A program made the position numbers and the translations under genes. From positions 500,001 through 564,000 of the forward strand of contig CAWZYM010000129.1 of NCBI GenBank assembly GCA_963966185.1: a DNA stretch of 64,000 nucleotides, given 5' to 3'. The notes under the pieces are model-generated. The model was not told where the DNA came from, did no database searches, and was given only the letters and a program-made list of their open reading frames with translations. This document shows, in pieces, positions 24,301-35,410 of this stretch (position 1 is its first letter; every line of letters starts with the position of its first letter). The DNA comes from Rhabditoides inermis. Its lineage: Eukaryota > Nematoda > Chromadorea > Rhabditida > Rhabditidae.

Positions 24301-27300
24301 CTCGTCTGTGTGGAAGAAAAGCGGAGCTCCTTTTCTCGTGGCTCGTGCCACGTGGGAGGTTGTGCAAATAGGCGATCTATGATTGTGGCTGTTTCGGCGC
24401 CCTCCCCACTCCGTCCTCCGTCACTGGCGCTTTGTCGTTTGTGATAATTGGGTGATTGCTAGATGTGGTGGGTTTTATGCGTGCAGGCGGCATGCCGAAA
24501 AGCCATTGCAAAATTGCCCTTCATTTATCATAGGGAGAGGAAGGCGGAAGAGATCGCAAGAGTGTGAAAGAAGTTGAATGAATTGGATGATGAGTGGTGA
24601 ACGGAGCAGAGATTCATGACCCGGATGTGGGGCATGCGTGTTTGTGGAAAAAAAGAACGCGCGAAGACATGATTGTGATATTTGACACTTTTGTACGACT
24701 TAAGATTTCGCGATTTACGCCGCGTCTAACTGAGTTTGTAGTGTGGTTTGGCGGCGGAAGGAAGCTCTTCTCTCTTTTCGTGGTGAGAAGGCGCTGGTTG
24801 TGTATTGACATGGGACTCGGCGAGTTCACTCGGATGCGCTCGCATGGACAAGCAGTGGAAGAGGGAAGGAAGACAAGGATGGCTTGCAGAAGCAGAAGCA
24901 GATGACGTTAGACTGCGCGCCAATCGCTCGAATAGACAACATACGTGTTGTGACGATGACAATAGAACGCGAACAGAAAGACTGAGAACAAAAAGAAGAG
25001 GAGGTGGAATGGCGTATAGGATATGCGAATGTATCAGTGTTCATCTCGGTAGTACTTGGCTACAGGCCAGTAGAGCAGCATTGAAGTAGAGATTGGGTTG
25101 ATGTGGATATCGGATGACGATGTGGGGGAGGATATGAAATGAAGGAAGCGAAGAGGGAAGAGGAGAATCTGGACGTGGTTCCCACAGTGGCGAGTGTGGG
25201 TGGACAGTGGATATGAGATGGGTCGAGGTAGATGGGGGCTGGGAGAGGGATGCATAGCTGAATGGATTGAGGGGGTTGCGTGCGCGACCCTCGCTCGCAA
25301 CCCACGGCGTGCAGAATGCGCAACGTGAGAGTTGGCTATTCTGGGCGCGAGCCGATGCTATTCCCGTCTCGCCCACTGCCCACACTGCCCCCACTTCCTG
25401 CTCGCCTGCATTTGTAGGATGAACGATGAGCGTGGGAGAGTATGCATCCATGCACCCACGAATAGCACAGATTGGAGATATTCTCGGATCCTGGGAAGTT
25501 TTAATTGAATCTATGAATTATGATGGTTAGATGGGTGCAAAGAGATGTGAAAGTTGAAATCCAATTGTATCGGGAAGCGCGGTTGATGCTTTCAAGCATT
25601 AGATATTGGAGTGTTGGTCACGACAGCGTGTGACTGTGAATTTGAAAATGATTTGGGAAGCGTACAGACAGACAGGCAATATGACGTGTTGTGCGTGGAG
25701 TGTAGTGATTGAAATTGAAGTTTGAAGTTGTGGTCAGTGACTTTGAAACTGTTTTAGAAAGTCTAGTACAATATTTTACAAGTATGTATTTCAGGAGGCG
25801 ATCGCGCTGATCGAGCCTCTTCTCCAGTCGAAGGAGAACTTTGTGCGCCAGGGCGCCGTCATTGCCCTCTCGTTCATCAACATTCAGCAGACGGACGCCA
25901 CCTGCCCCAAGGTGAGCAGGGGTACGGGTACTGTATGTACTGTAGGAGTACTGTATTTCGAATGGCAGTCCTTCCCGCACTCACCTACGCTGCTTAGTAC
26001 TGTATTTACGTTAGATATACTGTCAACTGATTTTCAAGCCTGTTTACGGTTTTCCTTGTAGATCTCTAGCGGATATAAAACTATGACGACTGTGCATGTG
26101 GCTTCTTTTAGACAAATTGGGTGGCAGTGGTGGGATTTGATATTTACAGTCTCTCTTCTCTCTTTCATGTGTTTGTATTGCACAGCGGAGCGGAGTAATT
26201 ATTATTTGAATACGCAAAGACTTGCTGCAAAGCTGCAATGTTTTGTGTTTGCCTCTTTTTTGTCAGTTGAGTGTTGAAATGAGCGCATGTTCTTAAATAG
26301 ATGTGACAGGTAGAGTAGATGCGGGGGATAGAGTAATCCAAGAAGGCGACAGCGAAATATTGACTCATGACACAAATTGAACATAGAAAACACGGAGGAT
26401 GAGTATAGGAAACAACGAGACGGAATTATAATCGTGGTTCCGACTTCCAAGAATGTATTTTTATTTGAGTGATAGACTTGTAATACGAGACTCACACAAA
26501 CACAATAGTGATAACGTGAATGAGCTTTCATTCTCTATTCGCTTATGCTGTTGGGATCAATAGATAATAATGCAATCCAAAATAAGTGGAACACAACGCA
26601 CGTTGCAGCGACTGTTTTGAGGGGTTTCCTCCTTTTTTTCTCTATCCGTTTCGTTGTTGTCGAAAATACGGTGAGATTAGGATTATTTACTGGAGGGAGT
26701 AGATGTTTACAATTTTCTTTTGTTGAAAGAGATATAATGAGTGGGGTTGGGTTGTTGATATTTAGTCGTCACTTATAGCTACTCGCTCGCCGAACAACAA
26801 CACAAACGTTGGGTGTTGCGTGTATGTAGATTGGCGTTGATGGGATCATCTCGAAAGATGAAATGATCGGTAGAATGGGAGATGGGGGAGCCGGGATGAG
26901 TCATGTGTATGTACATATTCTCCGTCTCGTCTCCGTCTCATGACTAATAAATGCTCTTCTCAGAGCCAGGATCCACAATGGACAGTGAACAGAGAGGTAG
27001 AAGAGACCGTGATCGAAAAGTTCTCTGAAACAAGTGCGCCATGCTCATATAACTATGGAGTGGTGGCACGTGATTGAAATAAAATAGGAACAGGAATAGT
27101 AAGAGTGAGTGTGGATGATACTGAGTCATTGCGAGGATATTGTGATCCACCGAGCTGGGTGCTCATAGCCCCCACCGCGACTCTCGAGCAATGGTTTGAT
27201 TAGATGTGAGAGAGAGGGGGAGAGAGAGAGAGAGAGAGAGAGAGTGGGGATCTCCCCGGCAGCTTACAGAAGGGAGAAGGGATCTGTTGACCGAGCGCCC

Positions 27301-30300
27301 CCACTCGAACATTTGTTTGGACTTGTATCATTGCATACAGGCGGGATAGAGAAAGGAGAGATGCGCCGGCGCACAGTGTTCAATTTATGAAGGTTAGGGG
27401 CTGGAAAGAGATTAGCGGACAAGAGTCTGCACCAGAATGAATATATCGCATTACCGTCGCCGCTACTTGCGCATAAGGAAACGCGTCAAAAAGGGCTGTG
27501 TGATGTTTTTGTCACTGCGCATATACGGCGAGCGAACGCGCATGGGTAGTAAAGGAGTTATGTGATTATATGCAGTGAGAGGTTGGAGAGGGGAGATTAG
27601 AGAGTGGGGTGGAGAGTGGTATGTGCATATCAGCCGCAGCAGCAGGGATTGGAATAAGTACTATATTGGCTCGTGTCCGATTGAGTGGGTGGTTGTGTGT
27701 GTGGCGGATATTTTTGTCTTCACCTCATAACACGCAATAGGTTGCGGCAGGTGCTAATACTGTACGCGCGAGTCGTCGTCTCCTTGTCTGCACCAATCCC
27801 ATTTGTGCTTGGAGAATTGCGATTGGATGTACGAGGATAAGTTTAGCACTACTGACCTCAATTTGTTTTGGCTTTGAACTTGAACGCGTGAACCGTTCAT
27901 TGGAGTGTAGTGTTTTTTTTTCACGAGAGCTGTCTGCTTTCGACAAAAGGTTGTCTACATAGATGAAGAGAGAAGCAAACTAGGACATTAGTACATGTCT
28001 ATGTGTGGTTGTGTCTGTTTGCGGCAGGTGAACTGGCAACCTGACACATTGTGTCTGATTGGAGTGGACTTGTGAAAGGACAGACGCAAAACAAATGGAG
28101 CAGTGTTCACTGCCCATGTGGACAAAGAGCAAGTGGGAGGAACGAATAGTGAAGAGAACACATTGAATTGTACTGAAAGAAAGCCGACTGTAAGGAAGCT
28201 CTCTGGCGGTTTCTGGTTTTGGAAGAAGTCACCACACTAATTCGGAAGTGCATGTTGTGTACGCCGTGAATGTTGTGAGTGGAGAAGACAGGGAGAATAT
28301 GAGGTTTGTTGGTGCATGCGAAAGCTGAATAGGGCAGGGAGCGAAGGGAGACATGTGACTGCGAACAATACGAAAGGTACATGTCGTATTGTAGCCGGAG
28401 TACACGAGTAGATGTGTGGTGTGGAAGGAAGCGGGGGTGGCGGGCGCTCGACTGTGGTTGTTATGTCTAATTCGGTTGCCGCTAGAAACGAGGAAGAAAG
28501 AAGAATTAGAAGAGTTTTCCCGAATGGTTGTGAAATGCGAGAGGCGCGCGCTTTCGCTTCTTTCAAGTGTTTCCAATTTGTCACCAGGGCGGAAGCTCGC
28601 AAGAAGTTGGGGGAGAGGGTAGAATTGAAGAGGCACAGAGGAGAAGTGGAGAGAGTGGATAGCATCTGAAAGAACCAAGTAGACACAAATACGGACCTGG
28701 TTCGCGTATACGCTTAATTATGTCATTATTATTTAATCTGCGTAAATTCACCTAAACAGGTTCATAGATTAGGTAACGATTCACGTTTTTTTTTCAAATT
28801 ATTCTCCGCATGATTAATTTTATGCGCCAAATAATGATGCCAACTAAGTTTGCGTTGTTACAAGTTACAAGTTTGTTTGTATTGACAGCTATTTTGAGAT
28901 TTCTGTGCAAAGAGGAAGTCATGTGCATCGCATTTAGAAAATACACATCAAACACAGAAGAAGATACATACGTCACATACATAACGCATTGAAATGGAGC
29001 CTATATTTTGTGTGTTTTGTAACAAATAGGACAACATTTAGTGGAGTGTGTGTTCGAGGGGTATCCTAAAAGAATTAGTATACGTGTGTTTGTGTGCGAG
29101 ATATATTCTATTCTGACAGTCATTTGTGAATTATTTTATTATTCTGGAACACGTACACATTTGTTGTTAATTGAGGATAATTGACAATAATTTGTTATCC
29201 TGAAAAAAATTGTTAAACAAAGCACGTTTAGATTACATTTTCATGTTCACTGACAAAATGTGTACTTATCCTTCATTTTACACTACGAATGTCTAATGGG
29301 TATGGTTATTGAGTAGTGCTAGTTGACAAATATCGAAATGTTGTTTAAAAAGGGGGGGGACGCAGGAATACGAATGTGTATGAAGTGTGATTTGTGATTG
29401 CAGGTCGGTGAGCTGCGCAAGACGCTGACGAAGATGATAACGGAGAAGGGAGAGGACTCGATGACCCGCTTCGGAGCCATTGTCGCCCAGGTACGCAAGA
29501 GGAAGCGAGAGAGAGAGAGGAAAGGAAGGCAAGAACTAGTTACTGACGGGAGAGTTATGTTGTTTTTGTTTTGTACGGCGAGCGAAGAGCGCTTCTGATT
29601 GTTGTCCTTTCTAGGGTATCCTGGACGCTGGCGGCCGGAACATGAGCATCCAGCTGCACAACCGGGCCGGCCACGCCGACATGGGAGGCATGTGCGGAAT
29701 GCTCGTCTTCCAGCAGTACTGGTCAGTGGGGGGAGATGATATAGGAGCTGAGGAATGTTTTATTGTCTTACTGCTGACCATGCCCATGGACTTGTTCGAG
29801 ACCGGATTCTAACTTCGATGAGAGGGCGTTGTGTTAATGACAACTGTTTTGCTTGTGAGTGAGCAGGGTGTATTAGCGACAATAGTGGAGTGGTTTATTC
29901 GAGTTTAATGTGGAACGTATTGTTGCCAGTTTATGAAACACTAGTTTGTTTCAGGTACTGGCACTCGATGACGCACTTTATCTCGCTCACCATGAAGCCC
30001 ACCTGCCTCATCGGACTCAACAAGGACCTGGCGGTGAGTGGGGGGGAGAGAGTAGGAGGAATATGTGTTTTTGATACATTCATTTGGCGCGACACTCACA
30101 TTTAACCTTAAACGTATAATAAATACGATGACGAAGTGTGTTCAGATGCCGAAGATGGAGTTCAAGTGCAACGCCAAGGCGTCGCTGTTCGCCTACCCGC
30201 CGCCCCTCGAGGGAAAGAAGAAGGACGAGGGAGAGAAGGTGTGTCAGGGGTTGTTGTATGCTGGCCGACCTATTTTAGTGTTAGTTTTGTAATTGTGAAT

Positions 30301-32182
30301 GGCCAAGACTCCTTCTTCTTCATTGCTAATTTCATGCAGTCGCGAAAGTATTTAGGGTGTGATACATATAAGTCGGTATCATTTGTGTTTTTCGAGCATT
30401 TTGAGCACTTCGTTTTATTGAGGAAATTCGATGAGTACACCATGAAAATTAAGTTCCATGAAAAAGTTGTAATGCACATTATTGTCAAATCATTGCATTC
30501 TAACAAACATGCGAAGAAAATTTAGCACTTTCGATAAGATAGACAATTTTGCATTCTGGAAAACACGTGTTGCGAATTTCGTGATGCAAAAGTTTTTCGA
30601 AAAATAATGAATGCCGATAAAATCTGCTGCACAAGATCGGCGAATTTGGCGACGGCAGAATTCGCTGATCTTTCGTTGACTCTATTTCAGCGAATTTGGC
30701 GACGGCAGAATTCGCTGATCTTTCGTTGACTCTATTTCAGCGAATATGGCGAGGGCAGAATACGCTGAACTCCAGTGAACAAAAATTCTGCCACCGAGAG
30801 GAATCGAACCGGCGCCCCGCGTTCACCAACCGTCCATCTTACCAATATACCACCTCCGCTCTCTCTCAGAAGCTGTGAACTGGGGGATGTGTGCGCAAAC
30901 ATCTATGTAATTGCGAACATCTGTTTAGCTATTCGCATTCCAAAAGGAAGAACACAGTAGCTGCCATGGTGTATTGGTAACATTCACGCTTCGTGATCGA
31001 GGGACGACGGTTCGATCCCCTCACCGGCCGAACTTTTGTGAAAGCGAATTTGATCCATCGCTGTTCAGCGAATTTGGCCATCGCTAAATTCGCGGAAAAC
31101 ACACAAAGTTCAGCGAATTCTGCCGTCGCCAAATTCGCCGAAACCATGCCAATGAAGTTCCACGAATTCTGTCATCGCAATATTTGCAGATTTGAAAAAA
31201 AAGTTTTTTCTTCGCCCGCGAATGTTTTGATAATATTTTGACAACACAAATTCCCCATCCGAATTTTGCCGATCACATCGTTTTGTTAAGCATGTTTTGA
31301 AATCTGCTACAATGCTGTAGAGGGCGATGAAAGGTCCCGGATAAGGTTGAAAGTAGCACTGTAGCGATACTCTCGAAAATCACAAATGATACCGACTTAT
31401 ATGCTGACTGGTGTGTATGTTTAGGTGGAGACTGCGGTGCTGTCTATCACGAACAAGAAGAAGGGCTCTGTGGCTGTGAAGAAGGCTGCTGCCGGTGCGG
31501 AGAAGGAGAAGAAGGATGAGGAGAAGATGGAGGTGGATGGGGAGGAGAAGAAGGACGCAGCCGACAAGGACAAGAAGGACGACAAGGAGGAGAACAAGTG
31601 GGTGGCGCTGTTTTTCGGAAAGTAGCGTGTAGACGATCAATTGCTCTTGTTGTTTAGCGATCTGACATGATGTGTAGATGAAACGTATTGTCGCTGTTGG
31701 GAGAGAGTGGGTTGGTTTGCATGTATCACAACGGGATTGGGTCATATTGATCTTCTTTGATATTATGCACCGCTGAAACTTATGTTTACCTGTATGTGTT
31801 GCAGGGGTCCGGAGCCGTCGACGCATCAGATTGAGAACCCGGGTCGTGTGGTTCGGCTGCAGCTGAAGACGCTGTCGGTGCCCGATGGGGCCAGGTACAA
31901 GCCCGTCAAGCCCATTAACATGGGAGGCATCATCATGCTGCGCGACAGGAAGCCCCAGGATAAGGAGGAGCTCGTTGCTCAGGTGAGAGGGGGTACGGTA
32001 GGGGTACGATACTTGATTACTGGACGGACTTGTATTGTATGAGGGTAGTGTGTGGTATGGTATAACGGAGAGGAAGGTTGAATGTTCAGGTTGTTGCCGG
32101 AGGAGCTACGTCGACCTCTGACCCGGCTGCCCCCGAGCCCCAGCCCCATGCCACCTTTGAGATCAACATTGCTGACTACTGA
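5688..32182 (+). CDS. rpn-2: 26S proteasome regulatory subunit RPN2 (PSMD1), 28 exons
   Basis: Exons: 5688-5745, 5815-5921, 5966-6052, 6134-6250, 6360-6481, 6621-6715, 6870-6970, 7015-7113, 7326-7418, 7548-7715, 7824-7901, 7992-8149, 8423-8501, 8713-8812, 10476-10615, 11906-12019, 12257-12342, 12564-12705, 13907-13974, 23391-23505, 25795-25911, 29404-29490, 29615-29721, 29955-30033, 30146-30238, 31425-31597, 31805-31982, 32090-32182. All phases agree: 3054 nt, 1017 residues (human PSMD1 is 953). Recognisable blocks run in order along the family: [71 protein letters not shown], the PC repeats, [39 protein letters not shown] and the lysine/glutamate linker ending [16 protein letters not shown]2 is a toroidal scaffold of the 19S base that docks receptors for ubiquitinated substrates. 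Exon 10 replaces the usual acidic linker with an Ala/Pro-rich stretch. N-terminal exon choice is the least certain part. Confidence 0.95.
8813..10475 (+). other. rpn-2 intron 14, no nested gene seen
   Basis: This 1.66 kb intron has no convincing exon on either strand. It contains a (TA)n tract at about 10059-10082 and otherwise unremarkable sequence. Confidence 0.6.
15352..18982 (-). CDS. ser-1: SER-1-like 5-HT2-type serotonin receptor (GPCR), antisense inside an rpn-2 intron
   Basis: Minus-strand exons, 5' to 3': 18707-18982, 17081-17247, 16350-17036, 16189-16291, 15951-16143, 15352-15631. Phases all agree. From the ATG at 18951-18953 the protein is 558 residues; an upstream exon could move the start. 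TM1 holds [19 protein letters not shown]2 [10 protein letters not shown], and TM3 [10 protein letters not shown] with the Asp that binds amines, followed by ISLDRYLGI (DRY). TM5 is followed by a roughly 150-residue Ser/Thr-rich third loop. TM6 has [10 protein letters not shown] and TM7 has [12 protein letters not shown]. The C-tail ends ...VKETFL, a class I PDZ ligand; as I recall, C. elegans SER-1 ends in ETFL and binds the PDZ protein MPZ-1. SER-1 couples to Gq and acts in muscle and neurons, for example in egg laying. A DOP-type receptor is a less likely alternative. Confidence 0.85.
18305..18346. repeat. (CT)n microsatellite
   Basis: A near-perfect CT run of about 40 bp lies between the first two visible ser-1 exons' side of the large rpn-2 intron, within the ser-1 intron 17248-18706. 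Confidence 0.85.
25912..29403 (+). other. 3.5 kb rpn-2 intron 21, no nested gene seen
   Basis: I looked on both strands for phased exons and saw none. The start of the intron is rich in TACTGTA-type motifs (25920-26030). A short (GA)n tract lies at about 27208-27244. Open frames at 28229-28686 (minus) and 28412-28669 (plus) overlap each other in antisense and lack protein-like character. Confidence 0.55.
30787..30859 (-). pseudogene. tRNA-like module (minus strand) in the 1.04 kb element
   Basis: Read on the minus strand: an A-box-like GGTGGTATATTGGTAAGA, then a B-box GGTTCGATTCC about 35 bp on. The ends do not form a proper acceptor stem, so a functional tRNA is unlikely. Confidence 0.55.
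30961..31030 (+). pseudogene. tRNA-like module (plus strand) in the 1.04 kb element
   Basis: An A-box-like CATGGTGTATTGGTAAC is followed by a B-box GGTTCGATCCCC at the right spacing. The acceptor stem is not convincing. It points away from the neighbouring minus-strand module. Confidence 0.55.
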
Positions 32183-32318
32183 GCGGGCGGGGTCTGACTG
32201 CCGTGTACCATCCAGGCTCTCCCTCTCCCACTCTCACACCCAACTCGTGTTTATGTATCCAACCCCGTGCATGTAACTAGTTAATTTATCCGAGTGTTTA
32301 TCACGTCTTATTTATTGT

Positions 32319-32324
32319 AATAAA
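32319..32324 (+). terminator. Polyadenylation signal AATAAA for rpn-2
   Basis: AATAAA lies 137 bp past the rpn-2 TGA. The convergent minus-strand gene ends at 32460, so the two 3' ends are less than 280 bp apart. Confidence 0.7.
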
Positions 32325-32459
32325 GTTGTGAGTGTGAAAGGTGTTGAGTCATGGATATGGGGAGAAGCTCGATGGATGGATAAGGAAGGCACATTGGTTC
32401 ATAGGGAAAGACGGGGAAAGGAGAGGCACCGGGATAGAGACTGGAATTAAAGAGAGAGG

Positions 32460-34346
32460 TTACATTCGGTCTCGATTGAATCCTCCGAAGATCATGCTGC
32501 CAGTCTTCCACCTGCAAGGAGTGTGTAAGTGGAGAGAGAGAGAGCCAGAGGGAGAGAGAGAGAGAAAGAGAGAGAGAGCTGAGACCTCTTCTTCTGTGGC
32601 TGGACGGAGCTGACGGACTTGCGTCGGTTGCGCTGTGCCCTGTACTGCTTGATCTCGTCGACAGACGATTGTCGGCGATTCGGCCTGGCAAGATGTTTGT
32701 TTACTTGCTGTTGTTGTTGTTATTGTCCGACTCACTTTGGCTTCTGGAGTAGGTGCTGTGGGAGATGACTGCTGGGTGTGGGTTGCAGGTTGGGTGGGGT
32801 CTGGAAAGAGGGTCAGACGAGGGTGAGAAAGGGAAGAAGATAGAGGTGGCATACCAAGAGCATGGGTGGCGTAGTGGACGACTCTTTCCTCTGTGATGTG
32901 GACGGATAGACGATCATTGGAGGAGTGATGGGCGAGTTGGGATCAGCCGAGGCGAAGGAGAGTCTGGAAGGGGTAAGTAACCTCGTTACGCAACCATGTT
33001 CGATGTTACACGATAGCGAAAAGGATTGGTCTCCAGTACATGTTCTAGTAGTTCCCATAGGTTCGTCTGGTTCTCTCTGACTCACATCAGCATCACAAGG
33101 CCAAGGGCACTCTCGGCGCTAGTTTGTAGATATAGATATAGTTTGTAGATTGTCAATATGACACGCTCACCTGGCCACATTGAGTAGCATGGCGCTGGGG
33201 TTGGCGAGTCCCTCCGCTCCAGTGATCTCGATGTGGCGGGTGAGGTTCACCTGGCAAGCAAGTTGTTCAACGTGTGACCCGTCTCTCGATACAGTGTTTT
33301 GTCGCGTTTAAATAGCAGATTTCAGTTAAGAATGTTCTCATACAATTATTTTTCGTTACCAAGCGAAGTAGTTCGACGGCACCTAATTTTTCAGATATTG
33401 AAGAAAACAATGCAAGCGCGCATAATAATAGTATCGTGAAACGTATAGAATCGGGACGTTGTGGAAATGGGAGAACACGACACGACTCCCTAGGCATAAC
33501 TCTTTGGAGCACTATCGCCTGTACTTGATTCGTCTGGTTCCCGGACTGGTGCCTGGTACCTGGTACCCAGTTGGTTCCTGGTTCGCTCACCTGGTTCTGG
33601 CGCTCGATCTCCGCGTTCTGTTCGGCGATGATCTCCATGGTGCGTCTGTAATGAGAGAATCAGAGAATTGGGTGGAGTGAGTCCTCTTTTTTATTTAGAG
33701 TTCAGAGTGCAGAGATTTATCCTTCAAGGAGTACTGTTTCGAAGTTATGTAGAAACATATTACATTTAAGCTGAACAAATATAAAGATCAATTGGTGAGC
33801 GGACTCGACTGAATCTGTTCATCTGTTCTCGTCAAGTGCAATGCGTCAAGAATGATCAAGCGTGAGCATCTAGTTTCTAAGAAACGTAGGCAGAAGGAGG
33901 AAGAAGGGAAAGTAGACGTACCTGAGCGCGGCGTTCTTGCCGCCCGTCGACCCGGTCACCATCCACGCCTCGCTGCCCATGTTAGGCCTGCAAGGGCGAT
34001 CAGTCATAAGCTGATTACGATAAATAACCATAACTTGCTTGAATCACAGTAGCTTTCTCTGGAGTTTTTTCCTGTTTGGAGAACTCAACTGTATAATATA
34101 GAATGCAGGCAGGACAATGGAGAGTGATTGTTCAAATACGTTGCATATCGCACATGATATGCCGGGTTTTGCAGCAATTACAATTTATTACTATATGACA
34201 CATATTTCCGTTGAATTATTGTCTTGTCTCCTTCTCCCCTACCACCTCTCTCTCCCCTCCTCTCTCTCTCCCTCTCTCCCCCTAATCTCCTCTCCCTCTC
34301 TCCCCTTCCCTCTCTCCCTCTCTCTCCCTCTCTCTCCCTCTCTATC

Positions 34347-34389
<43 letters not shown>

Positions 34390-35166
34390 TCCCTCCCACC
34401 CACCTCAGCGTACTCGTCCAGTAGGCGAGGAATATCATGAGCGGCACGGAGAATATGACGATGGGAATGATGGCGATGTTCATGAACTCAGTCATCGAGT
34501 CGAACCGCGGGTACTTCTCGTAGCTGCAAGAGAAGGAATGGGGCAAGGACACCAACACGGCAGATTTCACAAAAGTGTCATCTTCCCTTTAAAAGTTGAC
34601 AGTCACCTTGGAGAAGACAGATTTCATGTAAGATCACAGTAACACGAAATGGCGGGAACGGAAGATATATCGGAAGAGCACAAACATAGCGATACATCGA
34701 GAAGTCATTGTCACTGACACACTGACCTGATGATACTCCATCCCAGCCGGTTCGACAGCTCTGTGATGTGCTTGCGGAGCACGTCCGAGAGAACAGCTCT
34801 GGAGAACGTCTCTCTATCCCTTCTCTCTCTCTCCCTTCTCTCTCTCTCCCCCCCCCCCCCTCTCTCTCTCTCTCCCCCCCCTCTCTCTCTCTCTCTCTCC
34901 CCTCTCTCCTTACCTCGGCAACAGCGGCCGCTGCTGCTTCATGTTGATGTTCGTGTCGTGCGGTAGAATCACATAGAACTGGAAGACACACTCTATTCCC
35001 GATCCTTGATCAATTCGCTTATAGCCTACGCCAGAGCGATAGTTTTCGATCGACCTCGCTTGCAGATCGAAATACGGTGCCATAACCGTCTGCCTCTCTT
35101 GTTTTGCGCGATATTTCCGAGAGCGAACTTTCCGTCTTCTTCTGTTCTACCCCACCTCAGGCAATT

Positions 35167-35222
<56 letters not shown>

Positions 35223-35357
35223 ATAGATCTATACCTTCAAGTGCAGCGACCCGAACTCTCTCCGTGGAAAGCCGTCGAGAAAAGCGATATGCTCCGCGTT
35301 GAAGATCACACTGTAAAATGTGGGTGTAAATATCACAATCACAAGTAAATATGTGTA

Positions 35358-35410
<53 letters not shown>

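Larger units (their letters stand above)
30365..31403. mobile_element. 1.04 kb inverted-repeat element with internal 50-bp repeats and two tRNA-like modules
   Basis: Outer inverted repeats of about 31 bp: CATATAAGTCGGTATCATTT at 30365 and its complement ending at 31403. Inside, a 50-bp unit beginning CGAATTTGGCGACGGCAGAA is repeated head to tail at 30641, 30691 and (diverged) 30741. Two inverted copies of its core lie near 31063-31095 and 31111-31142, forming a second, inner foldback. Between the inner arms are a minus-strand tRNA-like module (30787-30859) and a plus-strand one (30961-31030). The element lies in the rpn-2 intron 30239-31424. No protein-coding capacity was seen, so it would be non-autonomous. 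Target duplication not identified. Confidence 0.7.
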
